A program made the translations under genes and the position numbers. This document shows, in pieces, positions 6,601 to 14,509 of a stretch of 30,227 nt of DNA. The stretch lies in assembly GCA_934754735.1 (NCBI GenBank), contig CAKVJE010000013.1, positions 1 to 30,227 of the forward strand, given 5' to 3'. The DNA comes from an uncultured Candidatus Melainabacteria bacterium (GTDB lineage Bacteria > Cyanobacteriota > Vampirovibrionia > Gastranaerophilales > Gastranaerophilaceae). The first letter of the stretch is position 1. Each line of letters begins with the position of its first letter. The notes below the pieces were generated by a model. The model was not told the origin of the DNA. It worked only from the letters and a program-made list of their open reading frames with translations, and searched no databases.

Positions 6601-7917
6601 TTATGCTGGTATAATTTCACATGCAACACCTTTTGGAATTTTTTTGTCTTGATTAATTTTTTCAATTGTTTTTCTAATTTCTTCTTCATGGTTTTGTAAA
6701 TATGCTTTATAATCTGTAGAATTTGCAAATTTTGGTTTTCCGCCATCTATGCTAATACTTACAATTTCATTGTCTCTTACAAGAATTTTATCTTTGCCTC
6801 TTGTAATTTCCATTGTTCCGATTTTGAAGCCTTCTGGAATATTGCCTTTATCTAAAAATTTCTTTTCTGTAATTGCGCTGATATCACGTCCTGCTTTTTT
6901 AGCATCATACAAATATGCTTCAAGATCTTTAGAGCCTTTTTGTAAAGCTTTTAATCTTGTCAAACTTCTGTAGTCTGTAATGACATCACCTATGGTCTTA
7001 TCTTTTGGTATAGAAATAGCACTACGTTTAAATTCTGCAACATTATCTCCAATTCGAGTTTTATAAACAAAATCACGCAAATTTGTTTCTTTACTCATAA
7101 TTGTTTCTGTATCACCGTTTAAAATTTTGGTTACCATTTCCTCCACTTCTGTGGCTCGTTTGTTTGCAGTAGTATTACCGCTTGTTATAATTTTGCCATC
7201 TTTGTCTATTAGAATTTCTGTTGTAGGCTTGCCTGAATTTTTTCCTCCAGCATCCAAAATTGATTTAATTTTATATTCACCATTTGTCTTTCGACTGAAT
7301 TCCACTGTATAATTATGACCTACTGTTTTAATATCAAATGTACCACTTGTTACACTGGTTTCCCCAGTTTTAAAACGAAGTCCGCTTAATCTTCTAAATT
7401 CTTTATCGCTTTCCAATATTTGTTTTATTCGATTTGCGTCATTTATAGTTTCAGTTTTTCCTGGAACATAATATTCAACTTTTCCATTCTTTGCATATTT
7501 AACAACAAGATTTTCTAACTTCTTGTTATTACTTTTTGTAGCTTCTTTAGCAGCTTCTGTTACTGCATCTTTGCCTTTACCGAACATTCCGGTAAGTTTA
7601 TCCCATAATTTTTTTCTATGCTTACCTTTGCAAGCTACTTGATCAATAATAAGAGCGCCGGCACCGATTGCAATAGCTCCTAATCCGAGTACAGAACCGG
7701 TGCTAGAATCAGGTGCTTCTGAATAATCTGCTTGTGGCAAATTTGTAACGCCCGCATTTGTTGCTACAGAAGCTGATTGTTGAACTTGTGGGACTTGAGT
7801 TGCACTAGTTTGCGTTACATTTTGAGTTCCCTTAAAATTTGGATTGTAAGTTTGTAATGTTGCCAATAGATATGGATCAACATTCCCAGCGCTTAAAGCT
7901 TGAATTGCATCTGTCAT
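6601..7917 (-). CDS. Unknown membrane-anchored protein, 438 aa
   Basis: I do not recognise this family. The N-terminus (MTDAIQALSAGNVDPYLLAT, then a Gln/Thr/Ser/Val-rich stretch to about residue 72) is low in complexity and has no cleavable signal peptide. A single hydrophobic Gly/Ala-rich segment (about 75-92) is followed by a strongly basic patch (CKGKHRKKLWDK, 96-107), which suggests one membrane span with the long C-terminal part on the cytoplasmic side by the positive-inside rule. Residues 125-438 are soluble, Lys/Glu/Thr-rich, with short beta-like strands (for example TVEFSRKTNGEYKIKSIL). ATG 7915-7917 has AAGGTG seven bases upstream. It has its own terminator and a conserved upstream module shared with the 56-aa and EF-hand genes, so it is likely a regulated single-gene unit. 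Confidence 0.8.
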   Translation of the reverse strand: MTDAIQALSAGNVDPYLLATLQTYNPNFKGTQNVTQTSATQVPQVQQSASVATNAGVTNLPQADYSEAPDSSTGSVLGLGAIAIGAGALIIDQVACKGKHRKKLWDKLTGMFGKGKDAVTEAAKEATKSNNKKLENLVVKYAKNGKVEYYVPGKTETINDANRIKQILESDKEFRRLSGLRFKTGETSVTSGTFDIKTVGHNYTVEFSRKTNGEYKIKSILDAGGKNSGKPTTEILIDKDGKIITSGNTTANKRATEVEEMVTKILNGDTETIMSKETNLRDFVYKTRIGDNVAEFKRSAISIPKDKTIGDVITDYRSLTRLKALQKGSKDLEAYLYDAKKAGRDISAITEKKFLDKGNIPEGFKIGTMEITRGKDKILVRDNEIVSISIDGGKPKFANSTDYKAYLQNHEEEIRKTIEKINQDKKIPKGVACEIIPA

Positions 7918-7950
7918 AATTAATCACCTTTTAACTTATATTAATTCCCT

Positions 7951-8020
7951 TATATACATGAAGTATTTTGTTCTTCAAAAATTGCCTTTTTATTTATTAA
8001 TGCTTAATAATTTGTTACAA
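7951..8020 (-). promoter_or_regulatory. Conserved upstream module, copy A
   Basis: On the minus strand: TTGTAACAA (8012-8020), about 25 bp later GGCAATTTTT (box starting at 7986), then AAATACTT (7961-7968 region) and a TATATA tract (7951-7956). The distance from AAGTATT to ATTGC on the plus strand is 20 bp, exactly as in copies at 17892-17959 and 29485-29553. It sits 34 bp upstream of the start of the 438-aa gene. Confidence 0.7.
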
Positions 8021-8070
8021 ATTCATTCGGTGATGCATAATAACTAAACAAAAAATAAAGTAATAAATTA

Positions 8071-8099
8071 TTGATTTTAAGGCCTGCTTAAAATATAAT
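8071..8099 (+). promoter_or_regulatory. Promoter of the LCP gene
   Basis: TTGATT (8071-8076), a 17-bp spacer and a perfect TATAAT (8094-8099), ending 22 bp before the ATG at 8122, with AGAGAG as ribosome-binding site between. Confidence 0.8.
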
Positions 8100-8121
8100 T
8101 TTTACTAAAGAGAGATAATAA

Positions 8122-9435
8122 ATGAAAATAGCAAATAATAATCAACAAGAAGAATATAAAGCATTTTTAAAAAATATAAGAGAAGAAAAAGAAGAAACAT
8201 CTAACTTCGCAAAGTTGCTTTTTACGGTAGTTTTAGCGATTTTATGTGCAGTTATAGTTTGTGTAACTGTAGTTGAAAATAATTTCTTTTTAAACAAAAT
8301 CGATTCAGAACAAGCTGACGATGCGAGCGGATTTTTTAAGTTTGCAAGAAAGCAGAGAAATAATTTTGAAGTTCCGTTTTCTCCAAGACGACAAAATATC
8401 TTACTTTTAGGTGTTGACTCAAATGGTGATAGCGCTGATATATGGGAAGGTACTCGTTCAGATACGATTATGGTTGTGAATATCGACCCAAAAACGCATT
8501 CGATTAACGCGATTTCAATTCCTCGTGACAGTAAAGTTTATCTTCCGGATAACAAAGGGGTTCAAAAGATTAATGCTGCACACGCTATAGGTGGAATTAA
8601 TCTTGTTAAAAAGACTTTGAAAGAAACTTTTGGTATAAAAATTGATAAATACATTGTTGTTCATGACGAAGCCGTTGAAAAAGTTGTAGACGCGTTGGGC
8701 GGAATTCCTATTTATGTAGAAAAACCAATGCATTATCATGATTACGCAGGACATTTGCATATTGATTTAAACAAAGGTGATACTGTTTTGAATGGCAATC
8801 AAGCTGTTGGTTATTTGAGATATAGAAAAGACGGACTTGGTGATATTGGTAGAACTCAACGTCAACAATGGTTTATGAGAAGTTTGTTTGAAAAACTGCA
8901 TTCGCCTCAAATTATTACAAAAATTCCTGAAGTGTTAAATATTTGTAGTACTTATATAAAAACTGATATGAGTTTTTATGAATTATCACAATATGCAGCG
9001 TTTGCAAGAAGCGTTGACGAAAACAAAATTGAAATAGCAACACTTCCCGGTGCGCCAAACCAAAAAGGTTATATAAGTTATTGGATTTTAGACCCTAAAA
9101 AGACTCAAGAAGTAATCAACCGAATGATTTATAGAGATAAACCGGCGCTTGACGGTACAAAATTCAAGGCGGGAATTATGTATTCTCCGCGCAAAGAGGA
9201 AGAAGCACAGGCTTTGAAAGAAAAGTTTAACGAGCTTGGGTATGAAGTGAATATGCTAAAAATTACTCATCTTTCTCATACGAGATTTGTAGCAAACAAG
9301 GGCGCTGTAACAATAGATTTCTTAAATTGGTTACAAAAGAAAATGCCTGAATTAAACAATATGCAATTTGTTTATGATCCAACCGAAACATTCTCAGTAG
9401 GAAGTGATTTTACGGTAATTTTAGCAGAAGGATAA
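8122..9435 (+). CDS. LytR-CpsA-Psr (LCP) family envelope ligase
   Basis: A 437-residue membrane-anchored protein. A cytoplasmic N-terminus rich in Lys/Glu (1-30) precedes one transmembrane helix (31-51), placing the rest outside the inner membrane. The LCP domain (about 90-260) shows NILLLGVDS, GTRSDTIMVVNID (109-122), the SIPRDSKV signature (132-139, R135/D136) and GYLRYRKDGLGDIGRTQRQQ with its catalytic arginines. A C-terminal LytR_C-like domain (about 350-437) follows, with AGIMYSPRKEEEA and LKEKFNELGY. Family members move glycopolymers from polyprenyl phosphate carriers to peptidoglycan. The polymer attached here is unknown. Monocistronic by layout; promoter at 8071-8099. Confidence 0.93.
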   Translation: MKIANNNQQEEYKAFLKNIREEKEETSNFAKLLFTVVLAILCAVIVCVTVVENNFFLNKIDSEQADDASGFFKFARKQRNNFEVPFSPRRQNILLLGVDSNGDSADIWEGTRSDTIMVVNIDPKTHSINAISIPRDSKVYLPDNKGVQKINAAHAIGGINLVKKTLKETFGIKIDKYIVVHDEAVEKVVDALGGIPIYVEKPMHYHDYAGHLHIDLNKGDTVLNGNQAVGYLRYRKDGLGDIGRTQRQQWFMRSLFEKLHSPQIITKIPEVLNICSTYIKTDMSFYELSQYAAFARSVDENKIEIATLPGAPNQKGYISYWILDPKKTQEVINRMIYRDKPALDGTKFKAGIMYSPRKEEEAQALKEKFNELGYEVNMLKITHLSHTRFVANKGAVTIDFLNWLQKKMPELNNMQFVYDPTETFSVGSDFTVILAEG

Positions 9436-9436
9436 A

Positions 9437-9516
9437 ACCACTCTCTCTCCTAGGGGGAGGGTAGTAGTTGTGCTTGAGACTACGTCGAAGGCTACAACTA
9501 CGGGTGGGGGCTTTTA
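9437..9516. repeat. Dispersed G/C-rich structured repeat, copy 2
   Basis: Begins two bases after the LCP stop codon with CTCTCTCCTAGGGGGAGGG and ends with CGGGTGGGGG. An inner 8-bp inverted repeat GTAGTTGT/ACAACTAC spans about 9464-9499. The outer parts match the copies at 596-686 and 30067-30150, while the interior differs. A short related fragment TCTCCCCACGGGGGAGA follows near 9671-9688. In the rest of the 366-bp gap (9436-9801) I see only AT-rich DNA and the candidate promoter element at 9751-9785. Confidence 0.65.
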
Positions 9517-9750
9517 GAATGGAAAATTGAAAGTGGAAAATTGTTTTAATTATATGTAAAACGAAAAATCCAGCTTTTTAGAAATTGCATTTTTTATAAT
9601 ACCCTCTTAAGAATTGCTAAATTCAAAGGCTAATAAAATAAAAAAAATATGCCTTTTCATTAAGCAATTCTATCTCCCCACGGGGGAGAATGTGCACAAC
9701 TATTCCATTCGTAATTATGTAAATTTTTGTAAAATTAGCATAACATATTA

Positions 9751-9785
9751 GCAATTTTTTTAATTTTTAACTTTTAAGATATATA
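9751..9785 (+). promoter_or_regulatory. Possible weak copy (D) of the conserved upstream module
   Basis: GCAATTTTTTTAATTTTTAA followed by CTTTTAAGATATATAG resembles the GGCAATTTTT / AAATACTT / TATATA module in order and spacing, but with several mismatches. It lies just before AGAAGG and the ATG at 9802. An upstream TGTAAATTTTTGTAAAAT (9719-9736) is also found near copy C (29577-29594 region). Confidence 0.35.
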
Positions 9786-9801
9786 GAAGGAATGTGTATT
9801 A

Positions 9802-11427
9802 ATGTCAACTTTTGGAGATTACAAATCATATAAAAAGTATGAACCGGCTTATGCAAGCTGGAAAAATCAGCGTGATATTCAAGAATCAAAGCGTATTGCA
9901 TACTTAAAGCAAAATCCAAATGAAATTTCAAAGGAAGATATTCAACGAGGTCAAGCGCTTATTCGTGCTATTGATATTATGGATGAATATTCTCAGAAAC
10001 GTGCGCAGGATACGGAAGTCGCAACTCAATCCGTTGTCTCAATGGCACAAGAAGTTATGATTTTTGCAGGAATGGGGTTAGGTGCACTAGTTAGTAAGTT
10101 AAAACCTGTTAATAATTTAATAACTAAACTCATGAAAAATACAAAACGCGCACCTTTTGTAAGTATGATAATCCCTGTTGTTATTGGTGGTGCTTTAGGC
10201 ACAATTGCATCCTTCCCTTTACAAGCTTGGGGTGCGAAAGCCGAAGTTTCTGCGTCCAGACGCGGACGATTTGAAGCTATGCGCAATGAACTAAAAAATC
10301 CAAATGGTTTTGCGGTTCTTACTGATGAACAAATATCTGAAGCTAATGAAAAGGCTAAAAATATTGTTCTTGCAGAAGATAAAAAAGGGAATAAAATGAG
10401 TGCCAAACTTTCAGAAGCTTTTGGTATTAACACATTGAAATCAATGGCATTAGATGGTGGAGAATACAAAAAGCAGAAAAAAGCTTTTGAACTTGAGCTG
10501 GCAGAAGACAATGCCCATATTAATGATGTAATGAGTAAAGATGATATTGAAAAAGCTAAAAAAGACCAACAACTTTTAACAAAGCTTGTAGAAAAAATTG
10601 ATATTGCATCACAAGACTATGCCGAAAACGCGGAACTTGCAGCCGGCACATTTGTAACGGGTGTAATGGCATTATCATTTTTAGGTGATTTGGCGGTATC
10701 TAAACTAATGAAGATGTGCAAAGTACAGTCTGCACAAAAGATTTCTGTAGTTACTAAAATTGCTGGGATAGCAGCTTCTTTAGGAGCAACGCTTTGGACT
10801 GCACAAATTGCAAAACAAGCTTCAAGAGTTGGCAGATACAAAGTTAAACAAGAATTGATGCAAAATCCGGAAGCTTTTGTTTATGTGGACGATAAAAAAG
10901 CAAATGGAATAAAAGATTTTGAATTAAATACAACAAAAAAACAAAGCATGTTTGAATTCTTGAAATCTGCTTATAAAAACAATAAAGAATACGAAAAATA
11001 TCAAAAAACAACAGCAAAAAACGAAAGACGTTTCTATAAGGCAATTGAAGATTTAGAGCTTAGTGAAGAACAAATAAGAGATGCAAAACAATTACAGAAA
11101 AACGCATTTAGAACGTTTAATAAAGTTGATGACAATTCTCAAAAATACTCTGAAAGTGTTGAAGCTCTTGGACAAGCAAGTATGTTTCCAATTAATTTAA
11201 TTTGTACTGGTGTTGGTATGGCAATTGGAATACCACTATTATTAAAGAAAACAAAAACATCTTTGCAAGGGGCTGAAAACTTTGCAAAATACCTCGGAGT
11301 TACGCTTCTTAGCTCATTGCCGGCAGTTTTAGCAAACGCATATATTACAAAACAACAGAAAAAAGCTTCTCGAGTTGCCGATATGCTTGCGATTAATGAA
11401 TTGCAAGATTATCGCAGTTTTAAATAG
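9802..11427 (+). CDS. Unknown membrane protein with three internal repeats, 541 aa
   Basis: No known family is recognised. The protein has about six hydrophobic segments, in pairs: 80-98 and 119-139, 280-300 and 315-335, 460-481 and 496-515. Each pair is preceded by an amphipathic helix of similar sequence (KEDIQRGQALIRAIDIMDEY at 44-63, KDDIEKAKKDQQLLTKLVEK at 246-265, SEEQIRDAKQLQKNAFRTFN at 421-440). Each pair is followed by a basic ASR-x-GR-like motif: SASRRGRFEAM (150-160), QASRVGRYKVK (339-349) and KASRVADMLAI (521-531). So the chain is three copies of helix-TM-TM-basic motif; the N-terminus (about 20-40) looks like a further half copy. No signal peptide. AGAAGG precedes the start. Predicted inner-membrane location; function unknown. 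Confidence 0.82.
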   Translation: MSTFGDYKSYKKYEPAYASWKNQRDIQESKRIAYLKQNPNEISKEDIQRGQALIRAIDIMDEYSQKRAQDTEVATQSVVSMAQEVMIFAGMGLGALVSKLKPVNNLITKLMKNTKRAPFVSMIIPVVIGGALGTIASFPLQAWGAKAEVSASRRGRFEAMRNELKNPNGFAVLTDEQISEANEKAKNIVLAEDKKGNKMSAKLSEAFGINTLKSMALDGGEYKKQKKAFELELAEDNAHINDVMSKDDIEKAKKDQQLLTKLVEKIDIASQDYAENAELAAGTFVTGVMALSFLGDLAVSKLMKMCKVQSAQKISVVTKIAGIAASLGATLWTAQIAKQASRVGRYKVKQELMQNPEAFVYVDDKKANGIKDFELNTTKKQSMFEFLKSAYKNNKEYEKYQKTTAKNERRFYKAIEDLELSEEQIRDAKQLQKNAFRTFNKVDDNSQKYSESVEALGQASMFPINLICTGVGMAIGIPLLLKKTKTSLQGAENFAKYLGVTLLSSLPAVLANAYITKQQKKASRVADMLAINELQDYRSFK

Positions 11428-11544
11428 TTTTTTAATGATATATGTTGCACAATTATGAAGGTTCAAGCAATGCTTGAGCAATATGTTTATGCTAAAATTT
11501 AGTTCGTATTAAACATTTTTAATCTTTAACAGAAAGGGCGCAAC

Positions 11545-12156
11545 ATGAACGATTTATTAAATTTAATTCAATCAAGACAAAGTGTCAGAAAATATTCCGA
11601 AAAACATATTCCGGATGAAGATTTGAGAAAAATTTTAGAAGCCGGACGACTTGCACCGTCTTGGATGAACGTTCAATCTTGGAAGTTTATTCTGGTTAAA
11701 TCTCAAGAAAACAAAGATTTGCTTGCTGAACTTTCTTTAGGTCAATCGCATGTGAAAAACGCGGATGCTTTAATCGTTTGTATTGCAGATGAAAATGCTT
11801 GGGAAGAAGCAAAAATAACACATATTAAAAACCCTGCTTTGAACCCTGCTTTACAAGCTGAGGGTGCATTGCGCGTAAGAACTATGGAACAATTGATTTA
11901 TCCGATAGCTTATATGATGCTTGAAGCTGAATGTTTGAATGTAAAATCGTGTATTATTGGCGCTATGGGTAACGAAATTACAGGCGTTTTGTCAGAAGTT
12001 TATGCGAAAGTTAAAACTCAATTAGGCTTGGGCGAAGGTCAAATTCTATCTTCTATTATTACTTTGGGTTATGAAGTAGAACCGGCAGAAGTTAATAAAA
12101 AGCGTAAAGAGTTTGACGAAGTCGTATCTTTGGAAAAACTTGGAAATAAGTTTTAA
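11545..12156 (+). CDS. Nitroreductase-family FMN oxidoreductase
   Basis: A 203-residue protein of the nitroreductase fold, which binds FMN and uses NAD(P)H to reduce varied substrates. The N-terminal SRQSVRKYSEKHIPDEDL and EAGRLAPSWMNVQSWKFILV are the classic FMN-contacting opening of the family. The C-terminal GEGQILSSIITLGYEVE supplies the glycine-containing segment near the flavin. The length is typical. A dedicated ribosome-binding site (AGAAAGGGCG) precedes ATG 11545, and a strong terminator follows, so it is a single-gene unit. The physiological substrate cannot be deduced; nothing adjacent links it to a pathway. Confidence 0.9.
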   Translation: MNDLLNLIQSRQSVRKYSEKHIPDEDLRKILEAGRLAPSWMNVQSWKFILVKSQENKDLLAELSLGQSHVKNADALIVCIADENAWEEAKITHIKNPALNPALQAEGALRVRTMEQLIYPIAYMMLEAECLNVKSCIIGAMGNEITGVLSEVYAKVKTQLGLGEGQILSSIITLGYEVEPAEVNKKRKEFDEVVSLEKLGNKF

Positions 12157-12167
12157 TAATAGTATCT

Positions 12168-12208
12168 AAAAAATGTGGCTCAACCGAAATGGTTGAGCCA
12201 CATTTTTT
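12168..12208. terminator. Bidirectional terminator after nitroreductase
   Basis: An 18-bp stem including ATGTGGCTCAACC/GGTTGAGCCACAT with loop GAAAT, A-rich on the left and T-rich on the right. It serves the plus-strand nitroreductase and the convergent symporter gene. Confidence 0.93.
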
Positions 12209-12231
12209 TATTGATAAAAAACAATTCTTTA

Positions 12232-13563
12232 TTATACTTCAACTTTAGTTTTTTTACCTGTAAAATCTTTTTGGAAACTTACATCGTGTTTTATTTTAGT
12301 AAGTGTGTTAGTTTTTAGATTTTTCATCTTTATAAATTCTGCCATTTTGTTGTAATCAAAAGCATTTTCCCAACGTGCTATAACAACTGTAGCGACACAA
12401 TTGCCAATTAAATTAACAGTTGTTCTCCCCATATCCAGAATTTGGTCTATGCCTAAAAGCACAGCTACTCCAACAATTGGATAACCAAAACTAGTTAAAG
12501 TTCCGGCTAAAACTATGATAGAAGCTCTCGGAACACCTGCAACTCCTTTACTTGTAAGCATCAATGCAAACATAACTACAAGTTGTTGTTCAAAAGTCAT
12601 GGTAATGCCTACTAATTGGGTTGAAAATAATACTGCCATTGCTAAATATAGAGTTGAACCGTCAAGATTGAAAGTATAACCGGTTGGCATTACAAAACCC
12701 ACAATTGATTTTGGAACACCAAACTTTTCCATTATAGACATTGCTTTGGGTAGAGCAGCTTCTGAACTTGCGGTTGTGAAGGATAATAAAGCCGGTTCTT
12801 GTATCGCTTTAATCAAGCCTCTAATGGAAATTTTAACTATTTTGCAAGCGAGAACCAACACTAATGCAACAAAAACAATTAGCGCTACATATAAAGATAA
12901 AATTATTTTTCCGTAATTTAGCAGAATTGTGATTCCATTTGAACCTACTGTATAAGCAATTGCACCAAATATACCAACTGGTGCAAAAAACATTACATAT
13001 TCTGTAAATTTAAACATTACGGATGCGACAGAGTTGAGAATATCAATTACCGGCTGAGCTTTTTTACCTGCTGCGCAGACTGCAAGAGCAAAGAATATAC
13101 AGAATACTACAATTTGTAAAAGATTACCATCTGCCATTGCTTGAAAAATGCTTGTAGGGCAAAGACTTAATAGTAATTCGCCAAAAGAATTATGTTGTGT
13201 AGTTGATGCCATTTGCACTATTCTATTCAAACCAATTTGAGTTGTCGCGATATGTTCCATTCCAACTCCTGGTTTAAATAAATTCGCAACACCTAAGCCA
13301 ATAAACAGAGCTAATATTGTAACAACTTCAAAATATGCAATTGTTTTTATACCTAGGCGGCCTAAACTTTTTACATCACCATGTCCGGCAATACCAACAA
13401 CAAGTGTTGCAAAGAGTAAAGGTGCAATAATCATTTTAATCATTCTAAGAAAAATTTCTGCTAACACATGAAGTTTTGTTGCAAAAGCTGGAAATAACCA
13501 GCCAACAAAAACACCTAAAAATAGTGCTACAAAAATCGCTATAGTTAATCGTGATTGCTTCAA
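12232..13563 (-). CDS. Dicarboxylate/amino acid:cation symporter (GltP/DctA family)
   Basis: A 443-residue inner-membrane secondary transporter with about eight hydrophobic segments and two re-entrant loops. Diagnostic motifs are TASSEAALP (264-272, first hairpin), NLDGST (299-304), KGVAGVPRA (339-347, second hairpin) and DQILDMGRTTVNLIGN (373-388). The arginine in MGRT is the residue that selects acidic amino acid side chains in glutamate/aspartate members, so glutamate or aspartate uptake is more likely than C4-dicarboxylate. The open frame continues upstream to TTG 13623, but that codon lies inside a good -10 box. The TTG at 13561-13563, preceded by AAAGGAAAAGATT, is the probable start. 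It is monocistronic and divergent from surE. Confidence 0.9.
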   Translation of the reverse strand: MKQSRLTIAIFVALFLGVFVGWLFPAFATKLHVLAEIFLRMIKMIIAPLLFATLVVGIAGHGDVKSLGRLGIKTIAYFEVVTILALFIGLGVANLFKPGVGMEHIATTQIGLNRIVQMASTTQHNSFGELLLSLCPTSIFQAMADGNLLQIVVFCIFFALAVCAAGKKAQPVIDILNSVASVMFKFTEYVMFFAPVGIFGAIAYTVGSNGITILLNYGKIILSLYVALIVFVALVLVLACKIVKISIRGLIKAIQEPALLSFTTASSEAALPKAMSIMEKFGVPKSIVGFVMPTGYTFNLDGSTLYLAMAVLFSTQLVGITMTFEQQLVVMFALMLTSKGVAGVPRASIIVLAGTLTSFGYPIVGVAVLLGIDQILDMGRTTVNLIGNCVATVVIARWENAFDYNKMAEFIKMKNLKTNTLTKIKHDVSFQKDFTGKKTKVEV

Positions 13564-13622
13564 AATCTTTTCCTTTATATCTTTTGCGCATTGTAAAATT
13601 CCAATTCGCTCTTCGTTACTCA

Positions 13623-13650
13623 ATTATACACGAAAAAGATTTTATGTAAA
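13623..13650 (-). promoter_or_regulatory. Promoter of the symporter gene
   Basis: On the minus strand TTTACA (13645-13650), a 16-bp spacer and a perfect TATAAT (13623-13628). Transcription would start near 13616, which rules out the TTG at 13623 as a start codon. Confidence 0.7.
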
Positions 13651-13671
13651 AATTTTTAATCATCATTTTTC

Positions 13672-13680
13672 TGGTATAAT
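13672..13680 (+). promoter_or_regulatory. Extended -10 promoter of surE
   Basis: TGG-TATAAT (13672-13680) is a perfect extended -10 element, with only a weak T-rich -35. It lies 25 bp before the surE ATG; a TAGGAGA ribosome-binding site follows. Confidence 0.7.
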
Positions 13681-13705
13681 AAATTCATAATTTCTAGGAG
13701 AAACT

Positions 13706-14500
13706 ATGAAAATACTTGTATCTAACGACGATGGAATTTTAGCAAACGGTATACGAGCTTTAATTGAAGCTCTTTCCCCATGTCATGAAGTTTATGTCGT
13801 AGCACCTGATAGAGAAAGAAGCGCTGCGGGTCATTCGCTTACTTTACAAACTCCGCTTAGAGTTGAAGAAGTTGATGCAAAATACGGAGCAAAACGTTGT
13901 TGGATGACAACAGGTACTCCGGGAGATTGCGTAAAACTCGCGATAAATGCGATTTTAGAAAAAGACGAACTGCCGGATTTGGTAATTTCGGGGATTAATC
14001 ATGGGCCGAATTTAGGTGCTGATATTTTATATTCAGGAACTGTAAGTTGCGCGATGGAGGGCGCTATGATGGGATATCCGAGTATTGCAACTTCGCTAGC
14101 AAGTATAAGCACAGAATATGAATCTTTTAAAGTAGCAGCTGAGTTCATTGCGACTTTGTTAGATAAAATCGATATTAAAAAATTTCCTTCGAAAACAATC
14201 TTGAATATAAATGTTCCGGGGTTAGATAAGGAAGATATTGGTGGGGCTTCTGCTACAGAACTTGGAAGCAGGATGTTTACGGATGCTTATGAAAAACGAA
14301 TAGATCCGCGCGGAAAAGTTTATTACTGGATGGCAGGAGAATTGGTTAATGAGCCGGAAAATGCGTCAACAGATATAGCAGCGGTTAGAAATAATAAGAT
14401 TTCAATCACTCCTGTTACTTATGAAATGACCAGAACTAATATTATAGAAGATTTAGAAGAAGACTTATGTCGTGAAAAATTATGTAATTGGTTTCAGTAG
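13706..14500 (+). CDS. surE: 5'/3'-nucleotidase SurE
   Basis: A 264-residue metal-dependent phosphatase that removes phosphate from nucleoside monophosphates. The SurE metal-site residues are all visible: D8/D9 in SNDDG, S39 in RERSAAGHSLT, and N97 in SGINHGPNLGADILYSGTV. The length matches the family. First gene of a compact plus-strand group: the DtxR-like regulator starts 9 bp after its stop. The good ribosome-binding site and the extended -10 upstream support the ATG at 13706. A housekeeping survival/nucleotide-pool role is known for the family; nothing here ties it to the metal-type regulator beyond cotranscription. Confidence 0.95.
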   Translation: MKILVSNDDGILANGIRALIEALSPCHEVYVVAPDRERSAAGHSLTLQTPLRVEEVDAKYGAKRCWMTTGTPGDCVKLAINAILEKDELPDLVISGINHGPNLGADILYSGTVSCAMEGAMMGYPSIATSLASISTEYESFKVAAEFIATLLDKIDIKKFPSKTILNINVPGLDKEDIGGASATELGSRMFTDAYEKRIDPRGKVYYWMAGELVNEPENASTDIAAVRNNKISITPVTYEMTRTNIIEDLEEDLCREKLCNWFQ

Positions 14501-14509
14501 GAGCAAAGA

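Noticed and set aside
10026..10511. A 161-residue minus-strand frame inside the 541-aa membrane protein gene.
   Set aside because: It is the antisense shadow of a Lys/Ala-rich coding sequence, with low-complexity Ser/Ala/Phe content, and lies wholly within a better supported gene.
11463..11479. TCAAGCA-A-TGCTTGA palindrome after the 541-aa gene as a terminator.
   Set aside because: The stem is short and no T run follows; it is not strong enough to call.
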